NCBI GenBank assembly: GCA_937873455.1
Contig: CALMYG010000006.1
Location: 62,001 to 126,000, forward strand
DNA from: an uncultured Verrucomicrobiota bacterium
GTDB taxonomy: Bacteria > Verrucomicrobiota > Kiritimatiellia > CAIVKH01
Direction: 5' to 3'
Length of the DNA stretch: 64,000 nt
This document shows, in pieces, positions 16,433 to 24,415 of the stretch (positions within the stretch are counted from its first letter, which is position 1; every line of letters starts with the position of its first letter). The position numbers and the translations under genes are program-made. The notes beneath the pieces were generated by a model, which had not been told where the DNA came from, did no database searches, and saw only the letters and a list, made by a program, of their open reading frames with translations.

Positions 16433-17305
16433 ATGGCCGACGAAACCGCCAGGCTGCTCGCGATCAAAGGAAACCTGGAGCGGCGAAGCCGGATGCTGGG
16501 AAGCATCCGGCGCTTTTTTTCCGACCACGGCTTCATGGAGGTCGAAACCCCGGTGCGCCTTCCCGCCCCGGCGCTGGAGGCCCACATCGACGCCGAGCCC
16601 TCCGGCGAATTTTTTCTTCGCACGTCCCCGGAACTCCACATGAAGCGCCTGCTGGCCGCGGGCTACGAAAACATCTTTCAACTTGGACCCTGCTTCCGCA
16701 AGGGCGAGCGCGGCGACCGCCACCACCCGGAATACACCATGCTCGAATGGTACCGCGCCGGAACCGATTACCTCGGCATTCTCGACGACACCAAGGCCCT
16801 GCTCGCCGCGGCCGGCTTTCCGGATCAACCGTGGGAGATCATACCGGTGGCCGACGCCTTTCGCCGGCACGCCGGATGGGACCCGACGCAAAACTTCGAT
16901 GAAGCGCGCTTCGACCTCGACCTCGTGGATCGGGTCGAACCGGCGCTGCCGGTTGATCGCGCGGTCGTGCTGATCGATTATCCGATCCAGGCCGGCGCGT
17001 TCGCCCGACCCAAGCCCGGGGCGGAACACCTTGCCGAGCGCTGGGAGCTCTATCTCGGCGGCCTGGAAATTGCCAACGCCTACAGCGAGCTGACCGATCC
17101 CGGGGAACAAGCGGCCCGTTTCGCCGCCGCCGCCGCCGCGCGCGAGCACATGGGCAAGCCGGTGTATCCGCTGGACGAAGCCTTCATGGCCGCGCTGCGC
17201 GCCGGGCTGCCGCCCTGCGGCGGCATCGCACTTGGCGTCGACCGCCTGGCCATGGCCCTCACCGGCGCCGCCACCCTCGACGACGTCATGGCCTTTCGCC
17301 ACTAG
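16433..17305 (+). CDS. epmA: Elongation factor P--(R)-beta-lysine ligase
   Basis: 290 residues resembling the catalytic core of class II lysyl-tRNA synthetase without the anticodon-binding domain. Class II motifs are visible: FMEVETPVRLPAPALE (motif 1), LFRTSPELHMKRLL-like and GPCFRKGERGDRHHPEYTMLEWYR (motif 2), and GIALGVDRLAMAL (motif 3). This is the EpmA/PoxA/GenX layout, slightly shorter than the E. coli protein. Adjacent efp with Lys34 makes EF-P lysylation the obvious role. EpmB, the lysine 2,3-aminomutase that makes beta-lysine, is not in this window. Confidence 0.94.
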   Translation: MADETARLLAIKGNLERRSRMLGSIRRFFSDHGFMEVETPVRLPAPALEAHIDAEPSGEFFLRTSPELHMKRLLAAGYENIFQLGPCFRKGERGDRHHPEYTMLEWYRAGTDYLGILDDTKALLAAAGFPDQPWEIIPVADAFRRHAGWDPTQNFDEARFDLDLVDRVEPALPVDRAVVLIDYPIQAGAFARPKPGAEHLAERWELYLGGLEIANAYSELTDPGEQAARFAAAAAAREHMGKPVYPLDEAFMAALRAGLPPCGGIALGVDRLAMALTGAATLDDVMAFRH

Positions 17306-17461
17306 ATGCAGCTTGGCCCCCAAGGGGGCAAACGGTGCAATCTTCACTCAGAGTTGCGCCCTTTCCCTTGTTTTGGCGAATACAGGACGAAAGGTAAGTA
17401 GTATCGGCATTGAACAAACCGCCTGGAGCAAGGTCGATACGATCAACTCCGGGAATTTATT

Positions 17462-18394
17462 ATGACGACGACATCCGAATACCGCGCGATTGTGACCATC
17501 AGCCTGATGGCTTCGTTTGCCGATGGCGCAAAGAATGATCGCGAGCGGGAAAAGCTGGCCGAGGTGTTGAACGGGTTGGGCGCGGCAGACCTCAATCTTT
17601 CCGGCGTGTACCACGACGTCCTAATGAAAAAGACGAATCTCGAACAGGCCTGCGCCGATCTGACCACACCGGAAATGCGCCAATTAGCCTACGAGATGGC
17701 GGTGGCCATGTGCGATGCCGACGGGTCCACCGGCGAGGCGGAGCGCGCCTTTTTGAACGATCTCGCCGCCCGCCTGGGTCTCCCCCAAACCGCCGCCGTA
17801 GCCGTCGTCGCGCAAGCCGATGCCGTGGCGTCGATTTCACCGCCTCCCTTGCCTGAAACGGCCGCGCAACCCGCCAGCGACGCCGCGATCGAGCCGATGA
17901 TCATTCGGTATTCCATCCTCACCGGGGCGCTTGAACTACTTCCGCAGTCCCTCGCCAGTCTGGCCATCCTACCGCTACAGGTGAAGATGGTGTACCGCAT
18001 CGGCCGGCACTTCGGATTCACCCTCGACGCCGGCCACATCAAAGAGTTTATCGCCACCCTCGGCCTTGGCATGACCGGCCAGATGCTCGACGGCATGGCC
18101 CGCAAGCTGCTTGGCGGACTGGCTAAAAAGATGGCGGGCGGGCTGGTGGGGAATGTGGCCCGCGGCGCGACCAGCGCCGGCGTGACCTTCGCGACCACCT
18201 GGGCGATTGGACAAGTCGCCCGGCAATACTATGCCTCGGGGCGTCGGTTCGATACCGGCCAGCTGCGCGCCCTCTTCGGCTCGCTGAAAACCCAAGGCGA
18301 AAAGGTCTACCAGCAATATGCGGGCGATGTGCAACAGCGCGCCGGCAACCTCGACCTCTCCCAGGTCATGTCCGGCAAGCTGGACGCGCCGTGA
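17462..18394 (+). CDS. TerB-like/DUF697-like membrane-associated protein
   Basis: 310 residues. The N-terminal ~110 residues resemble a TerB-like helical domain (MASFADGAKNDxEREKL; AMCDADGSTGEAERAFL). A Pro-rich linker follows (~115-145). The C-terminal part (~150-260) has two or three moderately hydrophobic helices with Gly-rich turns (LTGALELLPQSLASLAILPLQVKMVYRIGRHFG; GLTxxMLDGMARKLLGG), as in DUF697/YcjF-type proteins. Such proteins are linked to stress response and membrane-associated signalling, but no specific function can be assigned. The 156-bp upstream gap has no gene. Confidence 0.75.
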   Translation: MTTTSEYRAIVTISLMASFADGAKNDREREKLAEVLNGLGAADLNLSGVYHDVLMKKTNLEQACADLTTPEMRQLAYEMAVAMCDADGSTGEAERAFLNDLAARLGLPQTAAVAVVAQADAVASISPPPLPETAAQPASDAAIEPMIIRYSILTGALELLPQSLASLAILPLQVKMVYRIGRHFGFTLDAGHIKEFIATLGLGMTGQMLDGMARKLLGGLAKKMAGGLVGNVARGATSAGVTFATTWAIGQVARQYYASGRRFDTGQLRALFGSLKTQGEKVYQQYAGDVQQRAGNLDLSQVMSGKLDAP

Positions 18395-18493
18395 CGCGCA
18401 AGAAGATGCAACGCTGGAAGGGCGCTCGAAGAAGACGTGGACGCATCCAGCGTCACCGTTGATGTCCAAGGCTTGGAGGGTTTGATTGGGTGG

Positions 18494-18570
18494 TTTTCCA
18501 AGGATTGGAACTTATCCCGACGGCTTTCGGAACTACTTCTGTGTCCCCGCAATCTTTCCCCGCAATCTTC
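18494..18570 (+). repeat. 56-bp intergenic repeat, copy 1, with tandem 13-mer tail
   Basis: The 56-bp core 18494-18549 runs from TTTTCCAAGGATTGGAAC to CTTCTGTGTCCCCG. It differs from copy 2 (19927-19982) at one base and from copy 3 (23041-23096) at about eight. Just upstream, TCCAAGGCTTGGA (18465-18477) is a related palindrome, shared with copy 3. Just downstream, CCCCGCAATCTTT is repeated in tandem. It precedes fic. Confidence 0.8.
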
Positions 18571-18614
18571 CGGAGCCCCGGAGAACCCCGTCCCAGCCTC
18601 CACCCCAACGGGTC

Positions 18615-18644
18615 TTGTTAAACAAAACGGCCTTTATCTTTAAT
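18615..18644 (+). promoter_or_regulatory. Possible fic promoter
   Basis: TTGTTA (18615-18620), an 18-bp spacer and TTTAAT (18639-18644) lie in a locally AT-rich patch 26 bp before the fic start, downstream of repeat copy 1. Matches are partial, so this is a weak call. Confidence 0.3.
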
Positions 18645-18669
18645 AAGAAATCCTTTATTAAAGTTCTCA

Positions 18670-19830
18670 ATGAGCCGTTCATGTTCAGGTCGTTATGAGG
18701 TAACCCGCGTTGGCGGGGAGGAGGTCCGCGCTTTTATACCGGATGCTTTGCCCCCATCGCCGCCCATCGATCTTTCGGGACCACGCCTGGCCTTGTTGGA
18801 GAGGGCCGTCCTTTCGATCGGACGCCTGGACAGTGTGGCGACCTTGCTTCCTGATCCGGGTTTATTTCTTTACGCCTATGTTCGGCGGGAAGCCGTGCTT
18901 TCCTCCCAGATCGAAGGCACGCAGTCCTCGCTGTCCGACCTCCTGCTGTTCGAGCTCGAAGAAGCGCCCGGCGTACCGTTCAATGATGTGGTTGAAGTGT
19001 CCAATTATGTCGCCGCCTTGGAACATGGGGTCATGCGCTTGCGGGGGGGGGTTCCCTTGTGCTGTCGCCTCCTCCACGAGATGCATGAGCAGTTGATGCA
19101 ACGAGGCCGTGGCAGCGCCAAGGAGCCGGGTCAATTCCGGAGCAGCCAGAATTGGATCGGCGGCACCCGGCCCGGAAATGCCCATTTCGTGCCGCCCCCG
19201 CCGGGACACGTTTCGGCGTGCATGGCGGAACTGGAGCGCTTTCTGAATGAAGAAAATACCGGGCTTCCACATCTCATCCGCGTCGCCCTCGCGCACGTCC
19301 AGTTTGAGACGATCCATCCATTTCTCGACGGTAACGGACGCCTCGGGCGTTTGCTGATTGCCCTGCTGCTTCATCGGGACGGCCTCCTGACCCAACCCCT
19401 GCTTTACCTGAGCCTGTATCTCAAGCAACACCGGAAGTTGTATTACGAGCTGCTTGACGGCGTTCGCGCGGATGCCCATTGGGGGGCGTGGGTGGATTTC
19501 TTTCTCGAAGGCGTCGAACAGACCGCTCAAGGCGCGGTGCAAACGGCCGGGCGGTTGGTGGCCTTGTTTGAGGAAGACACCCGCCGCATCCACGCCACCG
19601 GTCGCACGGCATCAACCACCCGGCACGCGCTCGACGCCTTGCGGCGGCGGCCGGTCATCAACCTCAAGCAACTCTGCACGGACGCCGGCATGACGTTCCC
19701 CTCGGCCTCCAAAGCCATGGGCCGACTCATCGACGCCGGTATCGCCCGCGAACTCACCGGACAACGCCGCAACCGCGTCTTTGTGTACGACGCCTATATC
19801 GCCATCCTCAACGAAGGCGGCGAACCCTGA
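18670..19830 (+). CDS. fic: Fic-family protein (AMP-transferase type, class II)
   Basis: 386 residues. The Fic active-site motif HPFLDGNGRLGR is at about residue 217. An N-terminal inhibitory helix motif of the form [S/T]xxxE[G/N] is visible (SSQIEG, ~77-82), placing it in the self-inhibited class II group. GNAHFVPPPP forms the target-clamping flap region. The C-terminal ~80 residues look like a winged helix (INLKQLCTDAGMTFPSASKAMGRL). Such proteins usually transfer AMP to a protein target, often controlling growth or acting as toxins. It is flanked on both sides by near-identical 56-bp repeats (copies 1 and 2), hinting at a cassette. Confidence 0.92.
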   Translation: MSRSCSGRYEVTRVGGEEVRAFIPDALPPSPPIDLSGPRLALLERAVLSIGRLDSVATLLPDPGLFLYAYVRREAVLSSQIEGTQSSLSDLLLFELEEAPGVPFNDVVEVSNYVAALEHGVMRLRGGVPLCCRLLHEMHEQLMQRGRGSAKEPGQFRSSQNWIGGTRPGNAHFVPPPPGHVSACMAELERFLNEENTGLPHLIRVALAHVQFETIHPFLDGNGRLGRLLIALLLHRDGLLTQPLLYLSLYLKQHRKLYYELLDGVRADAHWGAWVDFFLEGVEQTAQGAVQTAGRLVALFEEDTRRIHATGRTASTTRHALDALRRRPVINLKQLCTDAGMTFPSASKAMGRLIDAGIARELTGQRRNRVFVYDAYIAILNEGGEP

Positions 19831-19926
19831 AACATTCCTGGCCCGCAAGTTGAAAAATGTGTGCCCGCCCGATGAACACTGAGCGCAAGATCATCCCGCG
19901 CTTCCTCTCTGACCCCGATTTTCCTG

Positions 19927-19982
19927 TTTTCCAAGGATTGGAACTTATCCCGACGGCTTTCGGAACTGCTTCTGTGTCCCCG
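19927..19982 (+). repeat. 56-bp intergenic repeat, copy 2
   Basis: Identical to copy 1 except for one base (ACTGCTTC instead of ACTACTTC). It lies about 100 bp after the fic stop, so fic sits between two direct repeats. The tandem 13-mer tail seen after copies 1 and 3 is missing here. Confidence 0.8.
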
Positions 19983-20326
19983 ACGCGTCCCACCTCGGGG
20001 GAAAAGTTGCCATGCTTGGAGGTCCGGCCATCAGAAAGGTTCTTCCGGGATTGGCGGGGGTTTTTCCGTTGATGTTCACGCAGGATCGTAAAAATCTTTG
20101 TCGCAAGCTATGTCGCGAGCTTTGTCGAGAAGGACCATCATCCGGGACAAGGAGCCAGTCGGAGGCGAATCGGTGAATGGGTACGCGCGGAGACATCACG
20201 TTGACCCAGGCATCCAGTACGTTCCTTTTCACATGTATTCGACGAAGCTCGCGACAACGGGGATCAAGAAGGGACACATACGCATGAAGGGGACATAGAG
20301 CTAAGCGTTGCGACATCCCGGTTGCA
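19983..20326. other. Non-coding stretch with transposon-end-like motifs
   Basis: No gene is supported between repeat copy 2 and the LytTR gene. GGGGACATAGAG at 20291-20302 matches the left end of the small element at 22974-23095, and AGGGACACATA lies just before it. Together with TCTGTGTCCCC at the end of copy 2 these look like outward-facing ends of a lost insertion. Confidence 0.4.
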
Positions 20327-21148
20327 TCACGACTTGCCCGTCCTTCCGATCGTGGCTTTTACCTCTCCCACCTTTGACCGGCTGACCGGCACTTTGGCGC
20401 CGTCGCTCATGGTCAGCGTGGCCAGGCGGCCGTCGGTCTCGAAATGCTTGATGTGGGCAAGATTCGCCCAGTAGGACCGGTGGGTTTGAATTCCCGTACC
20501 CGGCGGCAGTTCGCGGATGGCATCGCGAAGCGTGTAGAGAATCAGGCTTTGTCCCTTGGGCGTCGCCACACTGAGGTAATGCAGCTCCGACTTCATGTGA
20601 ATCACCTCGCCCCGTTTTGTCGCGGGGAGAAGGCCCAGAAAAAAAGGATCCCCGGATGGCGCCGGTTGCGAAGGTGGCGGGAGCGAAGCTTCGGGCACGG
20701 CGGCAACCTCCCGGCGGAGCGAGTAGCCGAGCTGAAAGGGCGCATTGATGGCAATCCAGGTAAAGGCGACGGGCACCAGCACCGCGCCGAGTTCCTCCAG
20801 CCATCCGGCAAGATGCGAAACTCCGGGCGCCGGCCACTCGACCAGAACAAGGTCGATCCCATACGCGATGGGGGCAAACAGGAACGCACCCAGACAACCC
20901 GAGGCCAGAAGTTTAAGCCACGGATTCAGGCGGTCGAAGGTTGCCGATTGGTGAAGCGCCAAATGGGCGGCGATGCAGAGCGCCATCGGAATTATCGCCT
21001 GCGCCAGCCATTGAACAAGCGCGGGGATCACTCCGTTTTTAGTGGTTCCCTCCGGACCGAGGGCGGCAAAAAGAACACCCAAGGCGATCGAAATCCCCAG
21101 AAAATATTTCCAAGGCGTTGGATCCCCGACTCGAAATACGGCTCGCAT
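20327..21148 (-). CDS. Membrane-anchored LytTR-family transcriptional regulator
   Basis: 273 residues from ATG 21148; the longer frame to 21331 would run through the operator repeats and is rejected. Four hydrophobic segments occupy roughly residues 14-150 (e.g. YFLGISIALGVLFAAL, LAQAIIPMALCIAAHLAL). The C-terminal ~95 residues form a LytTR DNA-binding domain: VIHMKSELHYLSVATPKG, LRDAIRELP, THRSYWANLAHIKHFE, and DGAKVPVSRSKV. No receiver domain is present, so signals are likely sensed in the membrane. It is divergent from the outer-membrane gene at 21361, with three LytTR-like sites between them, suggesting direct control. Confidence 0.88.
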   Translation of the reverse strand: MRAVFRVGDPTPWKYFLGISIALGVLFAALGPEGTTKNGVIPALVQWLAQAIIPMALCIAAHLALHQSATFDRLNPWLKLLASGCLGAFLFAPIAYGIDLVLVEWPAPGVSHLAGWLEELGAVLVPVAFTWIAINAPFQLGYSLRREVAAVPEASLPPPSQPAPSGDPFFLGLLPATKRGEVIHMKSELHYLSVATPKGQSLILYTLRDAIRELPPGTGIQTHRSYWANLAHIKHFETDGRLATLTMSDGAKVPVSRSKVGEVKATIGRTGKS

Positions 21149-21215
21149 GGAGCGGAATCTAGCCAATCGAAAGAGTAAGCGTCCATCGAAAACACGCCGG
21201 ATGGGGGCATTCCTT

Positions 21216-21271
21216 GTCCCGCTGATGCGCCGGTTGTCCCGTTCGTGCAAAAACCCGTCCCGTTCGTGCAA
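21216..21271. promoter_or_regulatory. Three tandem LytTR-type operator sites
   Basis: GTCCCG starts at 21216, 21236 and 21257, a pitch of 20 and 21 bp, two helical turns. The second and third copies contain CCGTTCGTGCAA, close to the AlgR-type LytTR core CCGTTCGTC; the first is degenerate (CCGCTGATGCG). A TATTAT hexamer at 21301-21306 without a good -35 lies 34 bp downstream, as expected for an activated promoter of the outer-membrane gene. Confidence 0.65.
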
Positions 21272-21360
21272 TAGCTGTAATTTCAGCCGGTTACATTGCG
21301 TATTATGTCGTGTGCGCGCATGGTGCCGCACGAGATTGTTATCACAAAACGAAAGGTTAT

Positions 21361-22071
21361 ATGACGATGAATAAGATGAACATGGTGGCAGGGATGGTGG
21401 CGGTGATGCTCCTGGGCGGGGTGTCGTTTGCCGAGCGGTTGGGGGGAGATCGTTATCTGTCGGGGCGGGCCGGGATCGGCCAGCACAGCTTTGAAGGCCC
21501 TGCGATCACCGGGCCGGTCGATGACGCCTTCGAAGACGCCGAGGAGAGCGGATACGGCATTCAGGTGGAAGCATCTCAACCCTTGGGGCACGGTTGGTTT
21601 GCCCGCGGGACGGGCGAATGGATGACCTACGGCGATGATGAGAGTTTTGACACGATTCAGATCTCGCTTGGCGTCGGATATGTCGCCGACCTGTTCACGA
21701 CGGAAAAAAGCACGATCTACGGATACGGCATCGTGGGTGGCGAGTATTACCGGGCCGATGGTCTGGGGGAGTTTGAAGCCAATCCGAAATACGGCGGCGC
21801 CGGCACGGGAGAAGACGGGGATGATTTCGGATTCTCGGCGGAAGTCGGCCTCGGGGCTACCTTTGCTGAAAGATGGGACACCACGCTCTACGCAAAATAC
21901 TATAACTTCGGCGACGGAAGCGGCCCGGGTTTCGGAGCGCGGGTCAGCTATGCGTTGAACGATGCCTGGACCCTGTTGGGCAGTTGGGATGGCATCTGGG
22001 TGGAAGACGCCGGATACAACATCGACATCGATACCCAGCATTTCACCCTCGGCGCTGCTTATACGTACTAA
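21361..22071 (+). CDS. Outer-membrane beta-barrel protein
   Basis: 236 residues from ATG 21361 (GAAAGG about 7 nt upstream). A signal peptide (MVAGMVAVMLLGGVSFAE) is cleaved after about residue 22. The rest alternates in the manner of an 8-10 strand barrel: ARGTGEWMTYG, ISLGVGYVADL, GYGIVGGEYY, FSAEVGLGATF, TTLYAKYYNF, GARVSYAL, HFTLGAAYTY, ending in the aromatic residue typical of BAM substrates. It lies downstream of the LytTR sites and is followed 29 bp later by a MipA-like gene. Function unknown; perhaps an envelope stress porin. Confidence 0.8.
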   Translation: MTMNKMNMVAGMVAVMLLGGVSFAERLGGDRYLSGRAGIGQHSFEGPAITGPVDDAFEDAEESGYGIQVEASQPLGHGWFARGTGEWMTYGDDESFDTIQISLGVGYVADLFTTEKSTIYGYGIVGGEYYRADGLGEFEANPKYGGAGTGEDGDDFGFSAEVGLGATFAERWDTTLYAKYYNFGDGSGPGFGARVSYALNDAWTLLGSWDGIWVEDAGYNIDIDTQHFTLGAAYTY

Positions 22072-22100
22072 CCGAATTTTCAAATTAAGGAACATCTTCC

Positions 22101-22952
22101 ATGAAATTAATCTCAACAATTTCCGCCCTACGCGTCGTCGTTGCCATCATGGTTGTCGGACTCTTGAATGTAACCCCGGCAAACGGGCAGGAACAGCAAC
22201 CCGGAGCCCTGGTGCCGCTACCTTCGATACTTGACTTCACGCGCGGCGAGGGCTGGGGCATCGCCTTGGGGGTAGGCGTCGAATACGAAGCGGCCTACGA
22301 TGGCTCTGACGAATATGAATTCGGCCTGGATCCGGCGGGGGCCATTCAATGGCGAACCGGCAACCATCTACTCTTCTGGGAGGGGATGGAGCTCGGATGG
22401 CGAGGGCGGCTCGCGGATGTATGGCTGGTTCAGGCGGGGGCGCGCTACGAATACGGACTCGAGCCTGATGATTCAGACGACGGTGCGCTGGATGGCATTG
22501 AAGAGCGCGACGCGCATATTGTCGGATTCCTGGAGGCGCGACGCAGTATCGGCGACGATTGGCGAAGCTGGATCGGAGGCCGCGTCATGGGCGGGGAAAG
22601 CGGATTCGGGTGGCTGGGCGTCATCGCGGCCGGACATCGCTTTGGTGACCAACGCGATGGTACCGGGACCGAGATCTTCGCCTTCTCGACGTTTGGAACG
22701 GATACGTTTATCAACAAGGACTTCGGCGTCTCGGCAGCGGATGCGGCATCATCAGGCTTGGCTCAGACGGATCTGAGCGGCGGCTATCGCTCGACCGGCG
22801 CTAATCTCATTCACCGGCTTTACCTGACCGACCACATTCACGTGATTGCCGCGGCCGAAGTTGAATTCTACAACAGCGACATTGGCGATAGCCCCATCGC
22901 CCGCGATGATTATGAGTATGGTGTAGAGCTTTCCGTGCTCTGGCACTTCTAG
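22101..22952 (+). CDS. MipA/OmpV-family outer-membrane protein
   Basis: 283 residues. A signal peptide ends at about residue 29 (NVTPANGQ). GWGIALGVGVEYEAAYDGSDEYEFGLDP and the following strands match the MipA/OmpV pattern (GxGxGxxYxPxYxGSDxY...P), and it ends in an aromatic residue (LWHF). In proteobacteria MipA is a scaffold for murein enzymes and OmpV a small porin; which applies here is unknown. It is probably in an operon with the preceding barrel gene under LytTR control. Confidence 0.82.
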   Translation: MKLISTISALRVVVAIMVVGLLNVTPANGQEQQPGALVPLPSILDFTRGEGWGIALGVGVEYEAAYDGSDEYEFGLDPAGAIQWRTGNHLLFWEGMELGWRGRLADVWLVQAGARYEYGLEPDDSDDGALDGIEERDAHIVGFLEARRSIGDDWRSWIGGRVMGGESGFGWLGVIAAGHRFGDQRDGTGTEIFAFSTFGTDTFINKDFGVSAADAASSGLAQTDLSGGYRSTGANLIHRLYLTDHIHVIAAAEVEFYNSDIGDSPIARDDYEYGVELSVLWHF

Positions 22953-22973
22953 ATGGATCAAAAGTGATCAAAA

Positions 22974-23117
22974 GGGGACATAGAATTATTCTTTGTCGTA
23001 ACACGTTGACTTCCAATGCTTGGAAGTTTTCGATGGGTCGTTTTCCAAGGGTTGGAACGCGTCCCGATAGCTTTTGAAACTACTTCTGTGTCCCCGAAAC
23101 TTTTCCCGAAACTTTTC
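22974..23117 (+). mobile_element. Small non-coding element with GGGGACATAGA/TCTGTGTCCCC ends, containing repeat copy 3
   Basis: 22974-23095 (122 bp) starts GGGGACATAGA and ends TCTGTGTCCCC, an inverted match at 10 of 11 bases. Inside are TTCCAATGCTTGGAA (23010-23024) and the 56-bp repeat (23041-23096). A near-tandem 12-13-mer (CCCGAAACTTTT) follows to 23117, as after copy 1. No coding capacity. It may be a MITE or a remnant of a Y1-type insertion. Confidence 0.55.
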
Positions 23118-23167
23118 CGCGAGCGCGGTCAGGCGCCGGGAACCGCGGATCGGCAGGACCATCCGGG

Positions 23168-24415
23168 TTACATACCCAGCGCGCGGACAACCGCATCGGC
23201 ATCCGGTTCGACGGTGATCGGCTCTCCGGCGGCCTGGCGGGCGCGGGCGACATCCTTGAGGCCGTTGCCGCTGATCAGGCAGACCACGCGCTCGTCGGGA
23301 TGGATTTTCCCGGCGGAAGTCAACTGGACCAAGCCGGCCCAGGATGCGGCGGCGGCCGGTTCGGCGAAAACACCGGTGGCGCGGGCAAGTTCGGGAATGG
23401 CGGCGACAATTTCCTCGTCGGATACCGTGACCGCCTCGCCTCCGGTCTCGAACACCGCGCGCACCCCGGCGATGCCATCGCGCGGGTAATCCACCGAGAT
23501 GGAATCAGCAATCGTATTCGCGGGAACCGTGGGAATCACCACATCGCCCCAGCGCGCCGGGCGGGTGCCGTCCACTTCGCGCACCGCCATGGAGATGGCC
23601 GCGCTTTTTTCCGACTGCACGCAATGCAGGCGAGGAAGTTTTTCGATCAGACCCAACGCTTTGAGGTCGCGAAACCCCTTCCAGATGCCGCTGATGATAT
23701 TGCCATCGCCGGTGCAAACCAGCACGCGATCGGGGGCGCGGCGGCCGAGTTGTTCCCACATTTCAAAGGCGCAGGTTTTTTTGCCTTCGCGGGTGTAGGG
23801 GTTATAACCGGTGTTGCGATTAAACCAGCCGAGGCGGTCGCACACCGCACGGCAAAGATCGTAGGCTTGATCATAGGTGCCGCGCACAGCGAGGACCTTG
23901 GCCCCAAAAACGAGTAGTTGGGCGAGCTTGGCCGCCGGGGCGGATTGAGGAACAAAAATCACGCAGGGAAATCCGGCGCCGGCGGCGAGACAAGCCATGG
24001 AGCTTCCGGCGTTGCCGGTGGTCGCGCCGGCGATCATCGCGGCGCCTCGTTCCCGGGCCACGGCCAGGGCCACCGCGCTGGCCCGGTCCTTGAACGACGC
24101 GCTGGGATTCAGTCCATCGTCCTTGATGAAGAGCTGTTTAAGACCGAGCAATTCCCCGGCGCGCCGGGCGTGGTAAAGCGGGGTTTGGCCGATGCGCTGA
24201 GGCGGGATAAACTCGAGGGAGCGAATCGGCAGAAGCGGGGCATAGCGGAACATGTCGTCGCGATCGAGCAGCCAGTTATTCGGGTCGATGGCCGTGTAGT
24301 CGTATTCGATATCGAGGTTGCCGCCGCAGGCGGGACAAAGCATACCGCTGAATGACGCCGGCAGCACGGCCTCGCAAGCGAGGCAACGAAATCCGCTGAT
24401 CGGGTTGGTTTTCAT
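23168..24415 (-). CDS. thrC: Threonine synthase-like PLP enzyme
   Basis: 415 residues from ATG 24415, whose ATGA overlaps the carbamate kinase stop. An N-terminal zinc ribbon (CLAC...CPACGG) precedes a fold type II PLP domain: the Schiff-base lysine lies in NPSASFKDRA, a glycine loop is at ATTGNAGSS, and LISGNGLKD is near the end. This is the layout of zinc-ribbon threonine synthases (O-phosphohomoserine to threonine). Its place behind ygeW and carbamate kinase, where E. coli has the PLP lyase ygeX, leaves open a catabolic ammonia-lyase role. The gene symbol follows domain similarity only. Confidence 0.8.
   Translation of the reverse strand: MKTNPISGFRCLACEAVLPASFSGMLCPACGGNLDIEYDYTAIDPNNWLLDRDDMFRYAPLLPIRSLEFIPPQRIGQTPLYHARRAGELLGLKQLFIKDDGLNPSASFKDRASAVALAVARERGAAMIAGATTGNAGSSMACLAAGAGFPCVIFVPQSAPAAKLAQLLVFGAKVLAVRGTYDQAYDLCRAVCDRLGWFNRNTGYNPYTREGKKTCAFEMWEQLGRRAPDRVLVCTGDGNIISGIWKGFRDLKALGLIEKLPRLHCVQSEKSAAISMAVREVDGTRPARWGDVVIPTVPANTIADSISVDYPRDGIAGVRAVFETGGEAVTVSDEEIVAAIPELARATGVFAEPAAAASWAGLVQLTSAGKIHPDERVVCLISGNGLKDVARARQAAGEPITVEPDADAVVRALGM

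Noticed and set aside
17316-17329. GCCCCC/GGGGGC hairpin after epmA as a terminator
   Set aside because: Six base pairs with a 2-nt loop and no T run; too poor to call.
15848-17347. 499-residue minus-strand frame across efp and epmA
   Set aside because: It would overlap two well-supported genes, is rich in Gly, Ala and His, and has no start context.
21149-21331. Longer N-terminus for the LytTR regulator
   Set aside because: The extension runs through the tandem operator repeats (giving a repeated LHERD peptide) and adds Arg-rich sequence unlike a membrane protein start.
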